A stretch of 64,000 nucleotides of DNA from Fusobacterium varium (GCA_021531615.1 JADYUE010000003.1:31047-95046); one strand, 5' to 3'. Positions 15,782-26,066 are shown, counted from the first letter of the stretch. Translations and numbers: made by a program. The notes: generated by a model from the sequence alone, not told the origin.

Positions 15782-17131
15782 ATGAAACTAAAAACATTGA
15801 TTTTAGCTGCGGGAAAAGGAACTAGAATGAAATCAGAACTTCCAAAAGTTATTCATAAAGTAAATGGAGTTCCAATGATTTCAAAAATAATAAGTGTTCT
15901 TAATGGATTGGAGCCAGAAGAAAATATATTAATACTTGGACATAAAAAAGAAGAGGTATTAAAAGTAGTTGGAGAAGAGGCAGATTATGTTGTTCAAACT
16001 GAACAATTAGGAACTGGACATGCTGTAATACAAGCAAAGGAAAAACTTGCTGATTATGATGGAGATGTAATGGTTCTTTGTGGAGATACACCACTATTAA
16101 GAGAGGAAACTTTAAGAGATTTATATAATTTCCATAAAGAGAGTGGAGCTGTAACAACAATACTAACATCTATATATGAAAATCCATTTGGATATGGAAG
16201 AATAGTTAAAGAAGATGGATTAGTAAAGGCTATTGTTGAAGAAAAAGAGGCAACTCCAGAGGTTAAAAAGATAAAAGAGGTAAATGCAGGAGTTTACTGT
16301 TTCAATAGCAGAGAGCTATTTAATGCTTTAGCTAAGATAAATAATAACAATGAAAAAGGTGAATACTACCTAACTGATGTTATTGGAATACAAGTAGGAG
16401 AAGGAAAAAAAGTTCAAAGCTTTGTATTAGAAGATAATATGGAGATATTAGGAGTTAATTCAAAAGTTGAATTAGCACAAGCTTCAGAAGTTTTAAGAGG
16501 AAGAAAAAATCTTGAACTTATGGAAAATGGAGCTATATTAATAGATCCAAAAGCTACTTATGTAGAGGAAAGTGTAAAAGTTGGAAAAGACACTGTAATC
16601 TATCCTGGAGCTGTACTTCAAGGAGATACAGTAATTGGAGAAAATTGTGAGATTTTAGGAACTACTAGAATTATAGATAGTGTTCTTGGAAATAATATAA
16701 GAATAGAGAGTTCAGTAATTGAAGAGAGTCAAATAGATGACTATGTAACAATGGGACCTTTTGCTCATTTGAGACCAAAAACTCATTTAAAAGAAAAAGT
16801 TCACATTGGAAACTTTGTGGAAGTTAAAAAATCTACTCTTGAAAAAGGAGTAAAAGCTGGGCATTTAACATATTTAGGAGATGCTCAAGTTGGAGAAGAT
16901 ACTAATATAGGAGCAGGTACAATTACTTGTAACTATGATGGTAAAAACAAATTTAAAACAGTTATAGGTAAAAATTCATTTATAGGAAGTGATTCAATGT
17001 TAGTTGCTCCTGTAAATATTGGGGAAAATTCTTTAGTAGGAGCTGGATCTGTTATAACTAAAGACGTTCCTGAAAATTCATTAGCTGTATCAAGAAGTAA
17101 GCAAATCATTAAAAATGACTGGAGGAAATAA
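15782..17131 (+). CDS. glmU: Bifunctional GlcNAc-1-P uridyltransferase / GlcN-1-P acetyltransferase
   Basis: A 449-residue enzyme that makes UDP-N-acetylglucosamine for peptidoglycan and LPS. The N-terminal uridyltransferase opens with '[20 protein letters not shown]' and includes 'EQLGTGHAV', 'VLCGDTPLL' and 'EVNAGVYCF'. The C-terminal left-handed beta helix holds hexapeptide repeats and the acetyltransferase residues in '[19 protein letters not shown]' and '[14 protein letters not shown]'. Both active sites look intact and the length is standard. prs follows after 3 bp, a common arrangement. The operon starts at the 15694 promoter and ends at the terminator at 18137. Confidence 0.97.
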   Translation: MKLKTLILAAGKGTRMKSELPKVIHKVNGVPMISKIISVLNGLEPEENILILGHKKEEVLKVVGEEADYVVQTEQLGTGHAVIQAKEKLADYDGDVMVLCGDTPLLREETLRDLYNFHKESGAVTTILTSIYENPFGYGRIVKEDGLVKAIVEEKEATPEVKKIKEVNAGVYCFNSRELFNALAKINNNNEKGEYYLTDVIGIQVGEGKKVQSFVLEDNMEILGVNSKVELAQASEVLRGRKNLELMENGAILIDPKATYVEESVKVGKDTVIYPGAVLQGDTVIGENCEILGTTRIIDSVLGNNIRIESSVIEESQIDDYVTMGPFAHLRPKTHLKEKVHIGNFVEVKKSTLEKGVKAGHLTYLGDAQVGEDTNIGAGTITCNYDGKNKFKTVIGKNSFIGSDSMLVAPVNIGENSLVGAGSVITKDVPENSLAVSRSKQIIKNDWRK

Positions 17132-17134
17132 AAA

Positions 17135-18112
17135 ATGTTAAAATCTGAAAATGTTAAGATTTTTGCTGGAACATCAAACGTAGAATTAGCTAAGAGAATA
17201 GCAGATTGCTATGGACTACCACTAGGAGAGGCTGAAGTAGTTAGATTTAAAGATGGAGAAGTATTCGTTAAAATTGACGAAACAGTAAGAGGAAGAGATG
17301 TATTTGTTGTTCAACCTACATCTGAACCAGTAAACGAAAACTTAATGGAATTACTTGTATTTATCGATGCATTAAAAAGAGCATCTGCAAAAAGTATCAA
17401 TGTAATTATCCCTTACTATGGTTATGCTAGACAAGATAGAAAATCAAGTCCCAGAGAACCAATTACTTCTAAATTAGTAGCAAACTTATTAACAACAGCA
17501 GGAGCAAGCAGAATAGTTACTATGGACTTACATGCTGACCAAATTCAAGGATTCTTTGATATCCCAGTTGATCACATGCAAGCACTACCATTAATGGTAA
17601 AATACTTTATGAAAAAAGGACTTTATGGAGATGATGTAGTTGTTGTTTCTCCAGATATCGGAGGAGTAAAAAGAGCAAGAAAACTTGCTGAATGGCTAGA
17701 TTGTAAAATAGCTATCATCGACAAAAGAAGACCAAAACCAAATATGTCAGAAGTAATGAACCTAATCGGGGAAGTTCAAGGAAAAACAGCTATATTTATA
17801 GATGACATGATCGATACTGCAGGAACAATAACAAATGGAGCTTCTGCAATTATAGAAAGAGGAGCTAAAGAAGCTTATGCTTGTTGTACACACGCTGTAT
17901 TCTCTGATCCAGCTATTGAAAGATTAGCAGCTTCACCTTTAAAAGAAATTATAGTTACTGACTCTATAGCTTTACCAGAAAGAAAGAAACTTGATAAAAT
18001 AACAGTTCTTTCAGTAGATGAAATCTTCTCTGAAGCAATTAGCAGAATTGTTAACAACCAATCAGTTTCTGAATTATTTGAAAAAGTTGAAGGAAAAAGA
18101 ACAAACAAATAA
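17135..18112 (+). CDS. prs: Ribose-phosphate pyrophosphokinase (PRPP synthetase)
   Basis: A 325-residue enzyme that makes PRPP from ribose 5-phosphate and ATP, feeding nucleotide, histidine and tryptophan synthesis. Recognisable sites are '[10 protein letters not shown]', '[17 protein letters not shown]' (ATP flexible region), '[18 protein letters not shown]' (metal-binding His/Asp) and the PRPP loop '[12 protein letters not shown]'. All key residues are present. It starts 3 bp after glmU and ends with a terminator. Confidence 0.97.
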   Translation: MLKSENVKIFAGTSNVELAKRIADCYGLPLGEAEVVRFKDGEVFVKIDETVRGRDVFVVQPTSEPVNENLMELLVFIDALKRASAKSINVIIPYYGYARQDRKSSPREPITSKLVANLLTTAGASRIVTMDLHADQIQGFFDIPVDHMQALPLMVKYFMKKGLYGDDVVVVSPDIGGVKRARKLAEWLDCKIAIIDKRRPKPNMSEVMNLIGEVQGKTAIFIDDMIDTAGTITNGASAIIERGAKEAYACCTHAVFSDPAIERLAASPLKEIIVTDSIALPERKKLDKITVLSVDEIFSEAISRIVNNQSVSELFEKVEGKRTNK

Positions 18113-18136
18113 TTGAGAGAATAAAATAATTTTATT

Positions 18137-18164
18137 AAAAAGCTAGTAGTTTTACTAGCTTTTT
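18137..18164 (+). terminator. Terminator after prs
   Basis: AAAAAGCTAGTA pairs with TACTAGCTTTTT around a GTTT loop. Confidence 0.88.
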
Positions 18165-18229
18165 ATTTATATATATGATAAAATTATTAATATTTTAAAA
18201 AATAAATTTTATCAGATAAGGTGCTAATC

Positions 18230-18880
18230 ATGGATAAAAAAGAATATAATGCTTTAAATATTAATTATGAAGAGATTGAAAGATATTTGAGAGCAGGAAA
18301 ATTAATAATCTATCCTACAGATACAGTGTATGGTGTAGGGGGCATTATAGAATCAGAAGAAACTATAGAAAATATATATAAAGCTAAAGAGAGAAATTTT
18401 AAATCTCCATTGATAGTATTGGTAAGTGATGTGGAGAAAATAGAGAAAATAGCTTATATAAATGAAAAAAATAGAGAAAAAATAGAAAAGTTAATAAAAA
18501 GATTTTGGCCAGGTGGACTTACAATAATTTTAAAAAGAAAAGATAATGTACCTGATATAATGGTTTCAGGAGGGGCAACAGTTGGAGTTAGAATGCCAGA
18601 ACATGAAATTGCTCTAAATATAATATCAAGAGCTGGAGGAATGTTACCAACAACAAGTGCCAACATTTCAGGAGAGGCTACTCCTAAAAGTTATTTAGAA
18701 CTTTCTGAAGAGTTTAAAAGTCGGGTAGATATAATAGTTGATGGTGGAGAGTGTCCAATTGGAAGTGCCTCTACTATAATAGATATGAGTGATGAGCCAA
18801 AAATATTGAGGCTAGGTGCCATATCAGTTGAAGAGATAGAAAAAGTGATTGGAAAAATTAACGGGGAGGAAAAAAATTAA
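18230..18880 (+). CDS. L-threonylcarbamoyladenylate synthase (Sua5/YwlC/TsaC family)
   Basis: A protein of about 216 residues that makes threonylcarbamoyl-AMP from threonine, bicarbonate and ATP, the first step of the t6A tRNA modification. Signatures are 'IIYPTDTVYGVGG' near the start, 'KERNFKSPLIVLV', 'RFWPGGLTIIL', 'GVRMPEHEIA' and 'LPTTSANISGEATP'. It lacks the extra C-terminal Sua5 domain, so it is TsaC/YrdC-like in length. I chose ATG 18230 because AAGGTG at 18218-18223 is well spaced; the in-frame GTG at 18221 overlaps that site. The stop overlaps the next start by 1 nt. Confidence 0.9.
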   Translation: MDKKEYNALNINYEEIERYLRAGKLIIYPTDTVYGVGGIIESEETIENIYKAKERNFKSPLIVLVSDVEKIEKIAYINEKNREKIEKLIKRFWPGGLTIILKRKDNVPDIMVSGGATVGVRMPEHEIALNIISRAGGMLPTTSANISGEATPKSYLELSEEFKSRVDIIVDGGECPIGSASTIIDMSDEPKILRLGAISVEEIEKVIGKINGEEKN

Positions 18881-19317
18881 TGAAACCACAAAGAGTAAAT
18901 CCAAATATGATGAATCCTATGGAGATGAACAACATGTCTGCTATGATGGGTATGATGAACAATCTTCAAAGAATAGGAAAAGGAAAAAGAAAATATAAAG
19001 TAACTTTAGATAAAAATAGTAAAAAGTTTTTAGCTAAATTTATGGAAGAGGTTAAAAAACAATTTGCAACAAGTCCATTAGGAGCTCAAGGGCAAAATGT
19101 TTCTGATTTCTTTAGCTATGTAAAAGAATTAGCAGATTCTAAAGATCAAACAGAGCTTATGTTAAGCTTTGAAGAGTATGAATTCCTAAAAAGAATGCTT
19201 ATTGATTCAATAAGAGGAATGGAAGGAATGGAATTCAAATGGTACCAATTTGTAAAAAAAGGTATGATAAAATTAATGACAAAACAATATAGAGAGATAT
19301 TGAAACAATTTAAATAG
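18880..19317 (+). CDS. Conserved-looking protein of unknown function
   Basis: A 145-residue protein not recognised. The first ~28 residues are rich in Met and Asn ('NPNMMNPMEMNNM'), followed by a basic patch 'GKGKRKYK'. The remainder is predicted helical and soluble, with 'SFEEYEFLKRMLIDSI' and a basic C-terminus. There is no signal peptide or membrane segment. Its start codon overlaps the stop of the threonylcarbamoyl-AMP synthase (TAATG), so the two are translationally coupled and possibly functionally linked to tRNA or ribosome work. The basic termini might allow nucleic acid binding; that is speculation. Confidence 0.75.
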   Translation: MKPQRVNPNMMNPMEMNNMSAMMGMMNNLQRIGKGKRKYKVTLDKNSKKFLAKFMEEVKKQFATSPLGAQGQNVSDFFSYVKELADSKDQTELMLSFEEYEFLKRMLIDSIRGMEGMEFKWYQFVKKGMIKLMTKQYREILKQFK

Positions 19318-19323
19318 TTTGAG

Positions 19324-19350
19324 AGAGGGAATTATAAATCCCTCTTTTTT
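19324..19350 (+). terminator. Terminator after the 18880 gene
   Basis: AGAGGGA pairs with TCCCTCT, then five further T. Confidence 0.8.
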
Positions 19351-19447
19351 CATATTAATAGAAATAAAAATACAATTTGTTTTTTTATTAGGATATGTGA
19401 TATTATTGAATTAGGGTTAATACAATAATAACTAGGGGTGGTTTTTT

Positions 19448-19996
19448 ATGAAATCTTTAATGAAAAACATATTAGTATTAAATCAGAAAACTCTTTTAAT
19501 CACTTTTAAAGAGATTGAAAAATCAACAGGGGAAGATTTAGCTTATCTAGTTTCAAATCTAAAAAATTTAGATGAGTTAAATGAAAATATTTTAAAAGAA
19601 AATAAAATTGAAGTGGAAGAGCTAAAATTAGAGGTTTTAAAAGTAAAAGAAGTTCTTAGAATAGTTGAGGATTATAGAGATAAAAAAATAGAAAAACCTC
19701 AATTATTAAAGGAATTAGAAAATATAAAAAATAAAAAAGTTGAGATAAAAAAAGTTGAAAAAGCTAGAAAAGAAGATTTAGAAGAGATATTTAAAATGTT
19801 AAGAAGAGATCTTGTAACAGATAGAGTTCATATAGATATGAATGAATTAGCTGAATTTGAAGAAACTGAAGATGCTTTGATGTTCTGTAATAAAATTCTA
19901 GATCCATACTTAGATAGATATTTTAAAGGTGGAAACTATTCTAATGAAGAGAGAGATGAGATGAAAGATAGGATATTTGATATAGTAAGAGGATAG
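19448..19996 (+). CDS. Hypothetical charged helical protein
   Basis: A 182-residue protein not recognised. It is rich in Lys and Glu, with long predicted helices and coiled-coil-like segments ('LKLEVLKVKEVLRIVEDY', 'NIKNKKVEIKKVEKARKEDL'). The C-terminal third ('DMNELAEFEETEDALMFCNK', 'NEERDEMKDRIFDIV') is acidic. No signal peptide, membrane segment or catalytic motif is apparent. It is a single gene, flanked upstream by a terminator and downstream by a bidirectional terminator shared with trpS. The ribosome site is AGGGGTGG. Confidence 0.65.
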   Translation: MKSLMKNILVLNQKTLLITFKEIEKSTGEDLAYLVSNLKNLDELNENILKENKIEVEELKLEVLKVKEVLRIVEDYRDKKIEKPQLLKELENIKNKKVEIKKVEKARKEDLEEIFKMLRRDLVTDRVHIDMNELAEFEETEDALMFCNKILDPYLDRYFKGGNYSNEERDEMKDRIFDIVRG

Positions 19997-20002
19997 AAAA
20001 AT

Positions 20003-20040
20003 CCCCAGATAGCAGGAAAGTTATCTGGGGTTATTTTTTT
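20003..20040. terminator. Bidirectional terminator between the 19448 gene and trpS
   Basis: CCCCAGATA pairs with TATCTGGGG; a T run follows on the plus strand and an ATTTTT run on the minus strand, serving both convergent genes. Confidence 0.88.
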
Positions 20041-21025
20041 ATCTATAAGCATTACCAATAAGTCCAACAGCCTCTTTAGCTCTCATTACCTTTTCTCTAG
20101 CAATAGCTCTAGCTTTTTTAGCTCCTTCATGAAGTACTTCTTCAACATAAGCTCTGTTCTCTACAAGTTTTTCTCTTTTTTCTCTAGCTTCTCCAAAGTA
20201 TTCTAAGATAGCATTAAGAAGCTCAGTCTTAGCATGTCCATAACCGAAGTTTCCAGCTAGGAATTTTTCCTTTAGTTCATTTTGTTTCTCAATAGAAGCA
20301 AAAAGTGCATAGATTTTAGCTATATTGTTATCTGGATTTTTAGGCTCTTCTAGTGGAGTAGAATCTGTAACAATACTCATAACCTGTTTTTTAAGCTCTT
20401 TTTTAGAAGCAAACATATTGATAGTATTACCATAAGATTTACTCATTTTTTGTCCGTCAGTTCCAGGAATAACAGCTACTGAATCAAGAATTAGTGGTTC
20501 TGGAAGTTTAAATAGATCAACTCTATATTGTTGGTTAAACTTCATTGCAATATCTCTAGTCATCTCAAGATGTTGTTTTTGATCTTTTCCTACTGGAACA
20601 ACATCTGTATCATAGATTAGAATATCAGATGCCATAAGAATAGGATAAGTCATAAGTCCAGCATTTGGTGAGAATCCTTTAGCAATTTTATCCTTATATG
20701 AATGTCCTCTTTCAAGTAATCCTACTGGAGTTACATTTGAAAGAAGCCAAGATAATTCAACATGTTCAGGGATATCTGATTGTAAGAATATTGTAGATTT
20801 TTGAGGATCTAAACCTAGTGCAAGATAATCTAAAACAATATTATATGAATTTTCTTTTAAAGCTTTTGGATCAGTTAGAGAAGTTAAAGAATGATAGTCA
20901 GCTATGAAATAAAATCCTTCATAATTCCCACTGTTTTGATTTTTAACAAACTGGCTAATAGCACCAAAGTAGTTTCCTAGATGTAGAATACCACTGGGCT
21001 GAATACCAGATAAACTTCTTTTCAT
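20039..21025 (-). CDS. trpS: Tryptophanyl-tRNA synthetase
   Basis: A 328-residue class I synthetase that charges tRNA-Trp. The HIGH-like motif is in 'SGIQPSGILHLGNYFGAI' at the N-terminus and the KMSKS motif in 'GQKMSKSYGNTI' near residue 195. The tryptophan-pocket region 'YPILMASDILIYDTDVVPVG' is intact. Length is standard. It is a single gene with AGGAGG before the start and no T-box leader visible in the 117-bp upstream gap. Confidence 0.96.
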   Translation of the reverse strand: MKRSLSGIQPSGILHLGNYFGAISQFVKNQNSGNYEGFYFIADYHSLTSLTDPKALKENSYNIVLDYLALGLDPQKSTIFLQSDIPEHVELSWLLSNVTPVGLLERGHSYKDKIAKGFSPNAGLMTYPILMASDILIYDTDVVPVGKDQKQHLEMTRDIAMKFNQQYRVDLFKLPEPLILDSVAVIPGTDGQKMSKSYGNTINMFASKKELKKQVMSIVTDSTPLEEPKNPDNNIAKIYALFASIEKQNELKEKFLAGNFGYGHAKTELLNAILEYFGEAREKREKLVENRAYVEEVLHEGAKKARAIAREKVMRAKEAVGLIGNAYR

Positions 21026-21057
21026 AGAAAGCCTCCTAAAATATAAATATATCTAAC

Positions 21058-21086
21058 ATAGTACCATATCTAAAAAAAAAATTCAA
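21058..21086 (-). promoter_or_regulatory. Promoter of trpS
   Basis: Read on the minus strand, TTGAAT (21081-21086), 17-nt spacer, TACTAT (21058-21063). Confidence 0.5.
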
Positions 21087-21157
21087 TAATACTGATTTTT
21101 TTAAAATTGTAGTATAATTAATTATACAGTTCAATAAAAATTATGGAGGGATACAAA

Positions 21158-22105
21158 ATGAATTATTATGCTGGAGTAGATCTAGGAGGAACAAATACTA
21201 AAATAGGAATTTTAAATAGAGAGGGGGATATTTTAAAAAGTAGAATAATAAAGACTTTATCAGCAGAGGGAGTAGATAATACTTTAGAGAGAATTTGGAA
21301 AACAATACAGGAGTTAGCTCAAGAACTTGATATAAATATAAAAAATATTAAGGGAATTGGGCTTGGAATACCTGGACCAGTGTTAGAACAAAGTATAGTA
21401 GCATTTTTTGCTAATTTCCCTTGGGAAAGAAATATCAATATAAAAGAGAAACTGGAAAAACTTACAGGAATTGAAACAAAACTTGATAATGATGCCAATA
21501 TTATAGCTTTAGGAGAAGCTAAATATGGAGCAGCTAAAGGAAGTAAAAGTAGTGTAACAGTGGCACTAGGAACAGGAATAGGTGGAGGAATCTATATAGA
21601 TGGTAAATTAGTTTCTGGGGCTAAAGGTGCAGGTGGAGAAGTAGGACACATGAAAATAGTAAAAGATGGAAAACTATGTGGATGTGGACAAAGAGGATGT
21701 TTTGAAGCATATGTTTCTGCTACTGGATTAATAAGAGAAGCTGTTTCAAGATTGACAGTAAATAAACAAAATCTTCTTTATAAGATGATAGATGGAGATT
21801 TGATGAAACTAGAAGCTAAAGATATTTTTGATGCAGCTAGAGAGGGAGATGCTTTTTCATTAGATTTAGTAGATTATGAAGCAGAGTATTTAGCTTTAGG
21901 AATAGCTAATATTTTAAATATAATAAATCCTGAGGTTGTAGTTTTAGGTGGTGGAGTAGCTTTAGCTGGAGATATTCTATTGAATCCATTGAGAGAAAAA
22001 TTAAGTAAGTATGCTCTACCAGTAACTTTAGAAGAATTGAAAATAGTTCAAGGTGTATTAGGAAATGAAGCTGGGATTAAAGGAGCAGTTGGATTATTTA
22101 ACTAA
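21158..22105 (+). CDS. ROK-family sugar kinase (glucokinase-like)
   Basis: A protein of about 315 residues of the ROK family, probably an ATP-dependent glucokinase. The phosphate-binding loop is 'GVDLGGTNTKIGIL', followed by 'GIGLGIPGPVL' and 'LDNDANIIALGEAKYG' (catalytic Asp). The zinc site is in 'CGCGQRGCFEAY' with His in 'GGEVGHMKI'. I chose ATG 21158, as GGAGG at 21145-21149 lies at normal spacing and overlaps the earlier in-frame ATG at 21143. It precedes the mgl galactose operon and is divergent from trpS. Glucose is the likeliest substrate, but other hexoses or N-acetyl sugars are possible. Confidence 0.88.
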   Translation: MNYYAGVDLGGTNTKIGILNREGDILKSRIIKTLSAEGVDNTLERIWKTIQELAQELDINIKNIKGIGLGIPGPVLEQSIVAFFANFPWERNINIKEKLEKLTGIETKLDNDANIIALGEAKYGAAKGSKSSVTVALGTGIGGGIYIDGKLVSGAKGAGGEVGHMKIVKDGKLCGCGQRGCFEAYVSATGLIREAVSRLTVNKQNLLYKMIDGDLMKLEAKDIFDAAREGDAFSLDLVDYEAEYLALGIANILNIINPEVVVLGGGVALAGDILLNPLREKLSKYALPVTLEELKIVQGVLGNEAGIKGAVGLFN

Positions 22106-22204
22106 TTAATTGAAAAGAAAAGAGAAAATCAAGAAAAAAATGGTAAAAATTAAAAACTAAATATCTTTAGTTTAAAAAGTTTTCATAAAAACAAAATAAC
22201 GGTA

Positions 22205-22233
22205 TTGACAAAGTTGAGATAAAAGATTATATT
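22205..22233 (+). promoter_or_regulatory. Promoter of mglBAC
   Basis: TTGACA (22205-22210), 17-nt spacer, TATATT (22228-22233), about 103 bp before the mglB start. Confidence 0.7.
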
Positions 22234-22335
22234 TATAGTGATAGTATAAAAATAAAATTTTAACTTCGTAAACAAATTATAAAGTTCTAATTTTAAACAG
22301 TACACACTATATAAAATCTCAGGAGGTATTTTGGT

Positions 22336-23376
22336 ATGAAGAAAACAAGTTTAATACTAGGAGCATTATTATTAGCAGCAGGACTAACTGGTTGTGGAGA
22401 TAAAAAAGAAGCTGCTCCAGCAGAAAAAGCAGCAGAAGCACCAAAAGCTGAAAAAAAATTAAACATAGGATTTACAGCTTATAAATATGATGACAACTTT
22501 ATCGCTCTATACAGAAAAGTTGTATTAGCAGAAGCTGACAAAGTAAAAGATAAAGTTGAGTTATCAATGGTTGACTCTCAAAATGCTCAACAAACTCAAA
22601 ATGACCAAATAGATGTAATGCTTTCTAAAGGAACAGATGCATTAGCTATTAACTTAGTTGACCCAGCAGCAGGACAAACAGTTATGGAAAAAATTAAAGC
22701 TGAAAATGTTCCAGTTGTATTCTACAATAAAAAACCTGCAAAAGAAGTTTTAGATGCTTATGATAAAGCTTACTATGTAGGAATCGACCCTAACGCTCAA
22801 GGAATAGCTCAAGGGGAACTTATTATGAAAGCTTGGAAAGCTAACCCTGAATTAGACTTAAATAAAGATGGAAAAATTCAATATGTTATGATTAAAGGAG
22901 AACCTGGACATCCAGATGCTGAAGCAAGAACTATCTACTCAGTAAAAACTCTTAACGATAAAGGAATTGAAACTGAAGAACTTCATCTAGACGCTGCTAT
23001 GTGGGATACTGCAATGGCAAAAGATAAAATGGATGCATGGTTATCAGGACCTAACGGAGATAAAATTGAAGTTGTAATTTGTAACAATGATGGAATGGCT
23101 CTAGGAGCTATCGAATCAATGAAAGCTATGGGTAAAAACCTTCCAGTATTTGGAGTTGACGCATTACCAGAAGCTCTTGTAAAAATTGAAGCTGGAGAAA
23201 TGGCTGGAACAGTTCTTAACGATGCTAATGGACAAGGAAAAGCAACTTGGGATATGGTTGTAAACTTAGCAGGAGGAAAAGCTCCTACTGAAGGAACTGA
23301 ATGGAAACTTGATGGAAAAGAAATCTTAATTCCTAGTATCGGAATTGACAAAGAAAATGTAGCACAATTCAAATAA
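22336..23376 (+). CDS. mglB: Galactose/glucose-binding lipoprotein of an ABC importer
   Basis: A 346-residue periplasmic-binding-protein. The signal peptide ends with the lipobox 'LTGC' (Cys20), so it is a lipoprotein, followed by an Ala/Glu/Lys linker. The mature part begins '[15 protein letters not shown]' and contains MglB-type features: '[17 protein letters not shown]', 'INLVDPAAG', '[15 protein letters not shown]', '[14 protein letters not shown]' and '[12 protein letters not shown]', which line the galactose/glucose pocket. A calcium-binding-like loop '[10 protein letters not shown]' is also present, as in MglB. It leads mglA and mglC. Codon choice looks more biased than in its neighbours, fitting high expression. 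Confidence 0.94.
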   Translation: MKKTSLILGALLLAAGLTGCGDKKEAAPAEKAAEAPKAEKKLNIGFTAYKYDDNFIALYRKVVLAEADKVKDKVELSMVDSQNAQQTQNDQIDVMLSKGTDALAINLVDPAAGQTVMEKIKAENVPVVFYNKKPAKEVLDAYDKAYYVGIDPNAQGIAQGELIMKAWKANPELDLNKDGKIQYVMIKGEPGHPDAEARTIYSVKTLNDKGIETEELHLDAAMWDTAMAKDKMDAWLSGPNGDKIEVVICNNDGMALGAIESMKAMGKNLPVFGVDALPEALVKIEAGEMAGTVLNDANGQGKATWDMVVNLAGGKAPTEGTEWKLDGKEILIPSIGIDKENVAQFK

Positions 23377-23402
23377 GATGAAATTATAAAACATTAAATT
23401 AG

Positions 23403-23434
23403 AGGGGAGATTGTTTTGTAACATCTCCCCTTTA
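23403..23434 (+). promoter_or_regulatory. Intercistronic hairpin between mglB and mglA
   Basis: AGGGGAGAT pairs with ATCTCCCCT (9 bp), followed only by TTTAAAT. It probably protects the mglB 3' end or partly terminates, giving more binding protein than ATPase and permease. Confidence 0.65.
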
Positions 23435-23468
23435 AATAAAGAACGACAGAGTAACAAAAGGAGACACG

Positions 23469-24971
23469 ATGAAAAATTTAGAATATATTCTTGAGATGAA
23501 CAATATTTCTAAAGAGTTTCCGGGGGTAAAAGCGTTGGATGGGGCTAACTTAAAAGTAAGACCACATTCTGTTCATGCATTAATGGGTGAAAATGGAGCT
23601 GGAAAATCTACTTTAATGAAATGTTTGTTTGGAATTTATGAAAAAGATGGTGGAAATATATTATTCGATGGGAAAGAAATAAACTTCCACTCTGCAAAGG
23701 AAGCACTTGATAATGGTGTTTCAATGGTTCACCAAGAACTTAACCAAGTTTTACAAAGAAATGTGTTAGATAATATATGGTTGGGAAGATATCCTAAAAA
23801 AGGTTTCTTTATAGATGAAAAAAAAATGTATGAGGATACTAAAAAGATATTTGAAGATCTAGAAATAGATGTAGATCCTCGTGCAAAAGTAGCTGACTTA
23901 GCAGTTTCTGAAAGACAAATGATAGAGATTGCAAAGGCAGTATCATATAATTCGAAAATAATCGTGATGGACGAACCTACTTCTTCACTTACTGAAAAAG
24001 AGGTTGCACATCTGTTTAAAATTATAAATAAATTGAGAGATAAAGGTTGTGGAATTGTATATATTTCACATAAGATGGAAGAGATAAAAGCTATATCAGA
24101 TGATATCACTATTCTTAGAGATGGAAAATGGATAGCTACAGAATCAGTTGCTAATTTAACAACTGAACAAATTATCAATATGATGGTAGGAAGAGATCTG
24201 ACAGATCGTTTCCCACCTAAAGATAACCAAGTAAAAGAGTGTATTTTAAAAGTAGAAGGACTTACAGCAGTACAACAACCATCTATTCAAGATGTTAGCT
24301 TTGAACTACACAAAGGTGAGATCTTAGGAATAGCAGGACTTGTTGGAGCTAAAAGAACTGATATAGTTGAAACAATATTTGGTATAAGAGAAAAAGCTGA
24401 AGGAAAAATTACTCTTAATGGAAAAGAGGTTAAAAATAAAACTCCTAATGAAGCTATAGAAAATGGATTTGCTCTTGTAACAGAGGAACGTAGAGCTACT
24501 GGAATTTACAGTATGCTAGATATACTGTTTAACTCTGCAATTTCAAATCTAGATAGTTATAAAAATAATTTTAAACTACTAGATAATAAGAAGATGGCTG
24601 AAGATACTCAATGGGTAATTGATAGTATGAGAGTAAAAACACCATCACAAAGCACAAGTATAGGATCACTTTCTGGAGGAAACCAACAAAAAGTTATTAT
24701 AGGAAGATGGCTTCTAACTGAGCCAGATGTACTTATGCTAGATGAGCCTACAAGAGGAATAGACGTTTTAGCAAAATATGAAATTTATCAATTAATGATA
24801 GAACTAGCTAAAAAAGATAAGGGAATTATAATGATCTCTTCTGAAATGCCTGAGCTTTTAGGTGTTACAGATAGAATACTTGTTATGAGTAATGGTAGAG
24901 TTGCTGGAATAGTAAAAACATCAGAGACAACTCAAGAAGAGATTATGACTTTATCAGCTAAATATCTATAG
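23469..24971 (+). CDS. mglA: Galactose/methyl-galactoside ABC importer, tandem ATPase
   Basis: A 500-residue protein with two ABC domains, as is standard for carbohydrate-uptake (CUT2) transporters. The first domain has Walker A '[13 protein letters not shown]', signature '[13 protein letters not shown]' and Walker B '[12 protein letters not shown]'. In the second domain, Walker A is degenerate ('[10 protein letters not shown]'), while the signature '[15 protein letters not shown]' and Walker B '[12 protein letters not shown]' are good; this asymmetry is normal for CUT2 ATPases. It drives sugar uptake with MglB and MglC. Confidence 0.95.
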   Translation: MKNLEYILEMNNISKEFPGVKALDGANLKVRPHSVHALMGENGAGKSTLMKCLFGIYEKDGGNILFDGKEINFHSAKEALDNGVSMVHQELNQVLQRNVLDNIWLGRYPKKGFFIDEKKMYEDTKKIFEDLEIDVDPRAKVADLAVSERQMIEIAKAVSYNSKIIVMDEPTSSLTEKEVAHLFKIINKLRDKGCGIVYISHKMEEIKAISDDITILRDGKWIATESVANLTTEQIINMMVGRDLTDRFPPKDNQVKECILKVEGLTAVQQPSIQDVSFELHKGEILGIAGLVGAKRTDIVETIFGIREKAEGKITLNGKEVKNKTPNEAIENGFALVTEERRATGIYSMLDILFNSAISNLDSYKNNFKLLDNKKMAEDTQWVIDSMRVKTPSQSTSIGSLSGGNQQKVIIGRWLLTEPDVLMLDEPTRGIDVLAKYEIYQLMIELAKKDKGIIMISSEMPELLGVTDRILVMSNGRVAGIVKTSETTQEEIMTLSAKYL

Positions 24972-24989
24972 GAAAAGGGAGAGTAAAAA

Positions 24990-26009
24990 ATGAATATTCG
25001 TAAAAAAGATGGAAGTATAGATTTTAAAAAATTACTAATTCAAAGTGGATTGTATCTTGTACTATTTTTAATGTTGGTATTAATTGTTGCAAAAGAACCT
25101 TCATTCTTAAGTATAAGAAACTTTAAAAACATTATTACACAATCATCAGTTAGAGCAATTATAGCTCTTGGAGTTGCAGGACTTATTGTTACTCAAGGTA
25201 CAGACCTTTCAGCAGGAAGACAAGTTGGACTTGCAGCAGTTATTTCAGCAACACTTCTTCAAGCTAGTACAAATGTTAATAAAGTTCTAGATATTGGAGA
25301 ATTACCAGTAATAGTTGCTATTTTAGTTGTAACAGTAGTTGGAATGATCATTGGATCTATCAATGGATTAATAGTTGCAAAACTAAATGTTCACCCATTT
25401 ATTGCTACTTTAGGTATGATGACAATCGTTTATGGAATGAACTCACTATATTATGACTCAGTTGGTAAAGCATCACCTATCTCTGGATTTAGTGAAGCAT
25501 ATAGTAACTTTGCTCAAGGAACTATTGGTTCAGGAAGTTTCTCAATATCATATTTAATTATATATGCTGCAATAGCAACAGTAATTATGTGGGTATTATG
25601 GAATAAAACAAAATTTGGTAAAAACGTATTTGCTGTTGGAGGAAACCCAGAAGCAGCTAAAGTATCGGGGGTAAACGTTACAAGAACATTAGTTGGAATT
25701 TATGCTCTATCAGGAATCTACTATGCATTTGGAGGATTACTAGAAGCAGGACGTATCGGTTCAGCAACTAACAACCTAGGAAACATGTATGAAATGGACG
25801 CAATTGCAGCTTGTGTAATTGGAGGAGTTTCATTCTATGGAGGAGTTGGAAAAATCTCTGGTATCATTACAGGAGTTATCATTCTACAAGTTATCAACTA
25901 TGGATTAACTTATGTAGGAGTAAGCCCTTACTGGCAATATATCATTAAAGGTATTATAATAGTTGCAGCAGTTGCATTTGACTCTATTAAATATGCTAAG
26001 AAAAAATAA
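24990..26009 (+). CDS. mglC: Galactose/methyl-galactoside ABC importer permease
   Basis: A 339-residue integral membrane protein of the CUT2 permease family, with about eight to ten hydrophobic segments. Family motifs include 'GVAGLIVTQGTDLSAGRQVGL', 'VHPFIATLGMMTIVYG', 'GKNVFAVGGNPEAAKVSGVNV' and 'DAIAACVIGGVSFYGGVGKI'. It starts 18 bp after mglA and ends at a terminator, completing the operon. Confidence 0.95.
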   Translation: MNIRKKDGSIDFKKLLIQSGLYLVLFLMLVLIVAKEPSFLSIRNFKNIITQSSVRAIIALGVAGLIVTQGTDLSAGRQVGLAAVISATLLQASTNVNKVLDIGELPVIVAILVVTVVGMIIGSINGLIVAKLNVHPFIATLGMMTIVYGMNSLYYDSVGKASPISGFSEAYSNFAQGTIGSGSFSISYLIIYAAIATVIMWVLWNKTKFGKNVFAVGGNPEAAKVSGVNVTRTLVGIYALSGIYYAFGGLLEAGRIGSATNNLGNMYEMDAIAACVIGGVSFYGGVGKISGIITGVIILQVINYGLTYVGVSPYWQYIIKGIIIVAAVAFDSIKYAKKK

Positions 26010-26034
26010 TTAGGATTAAAAAATAGAATAAAAT

Positions 26035-26066
26035 AAAAAAGTCTGGCTAAATAGTCAGACTTTTTT
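26035..26066 (+). terminator. Terminator of mglBAC
   Basis: AAAAAAGTCTG pairs with CAGACTTTTTT around a short loop. Confidence 0.88.

Noticed and set aside
22983..23372. 129-codon open frame on the minus strand inside mglB
   Set aside because: It lies wholly opposite a well-supported gene and has no ribosome site or recognisable product. The same applies to the other antisense frames, for example 23729-24178, 27790-28173, 39185-39589 and 52414-52866.
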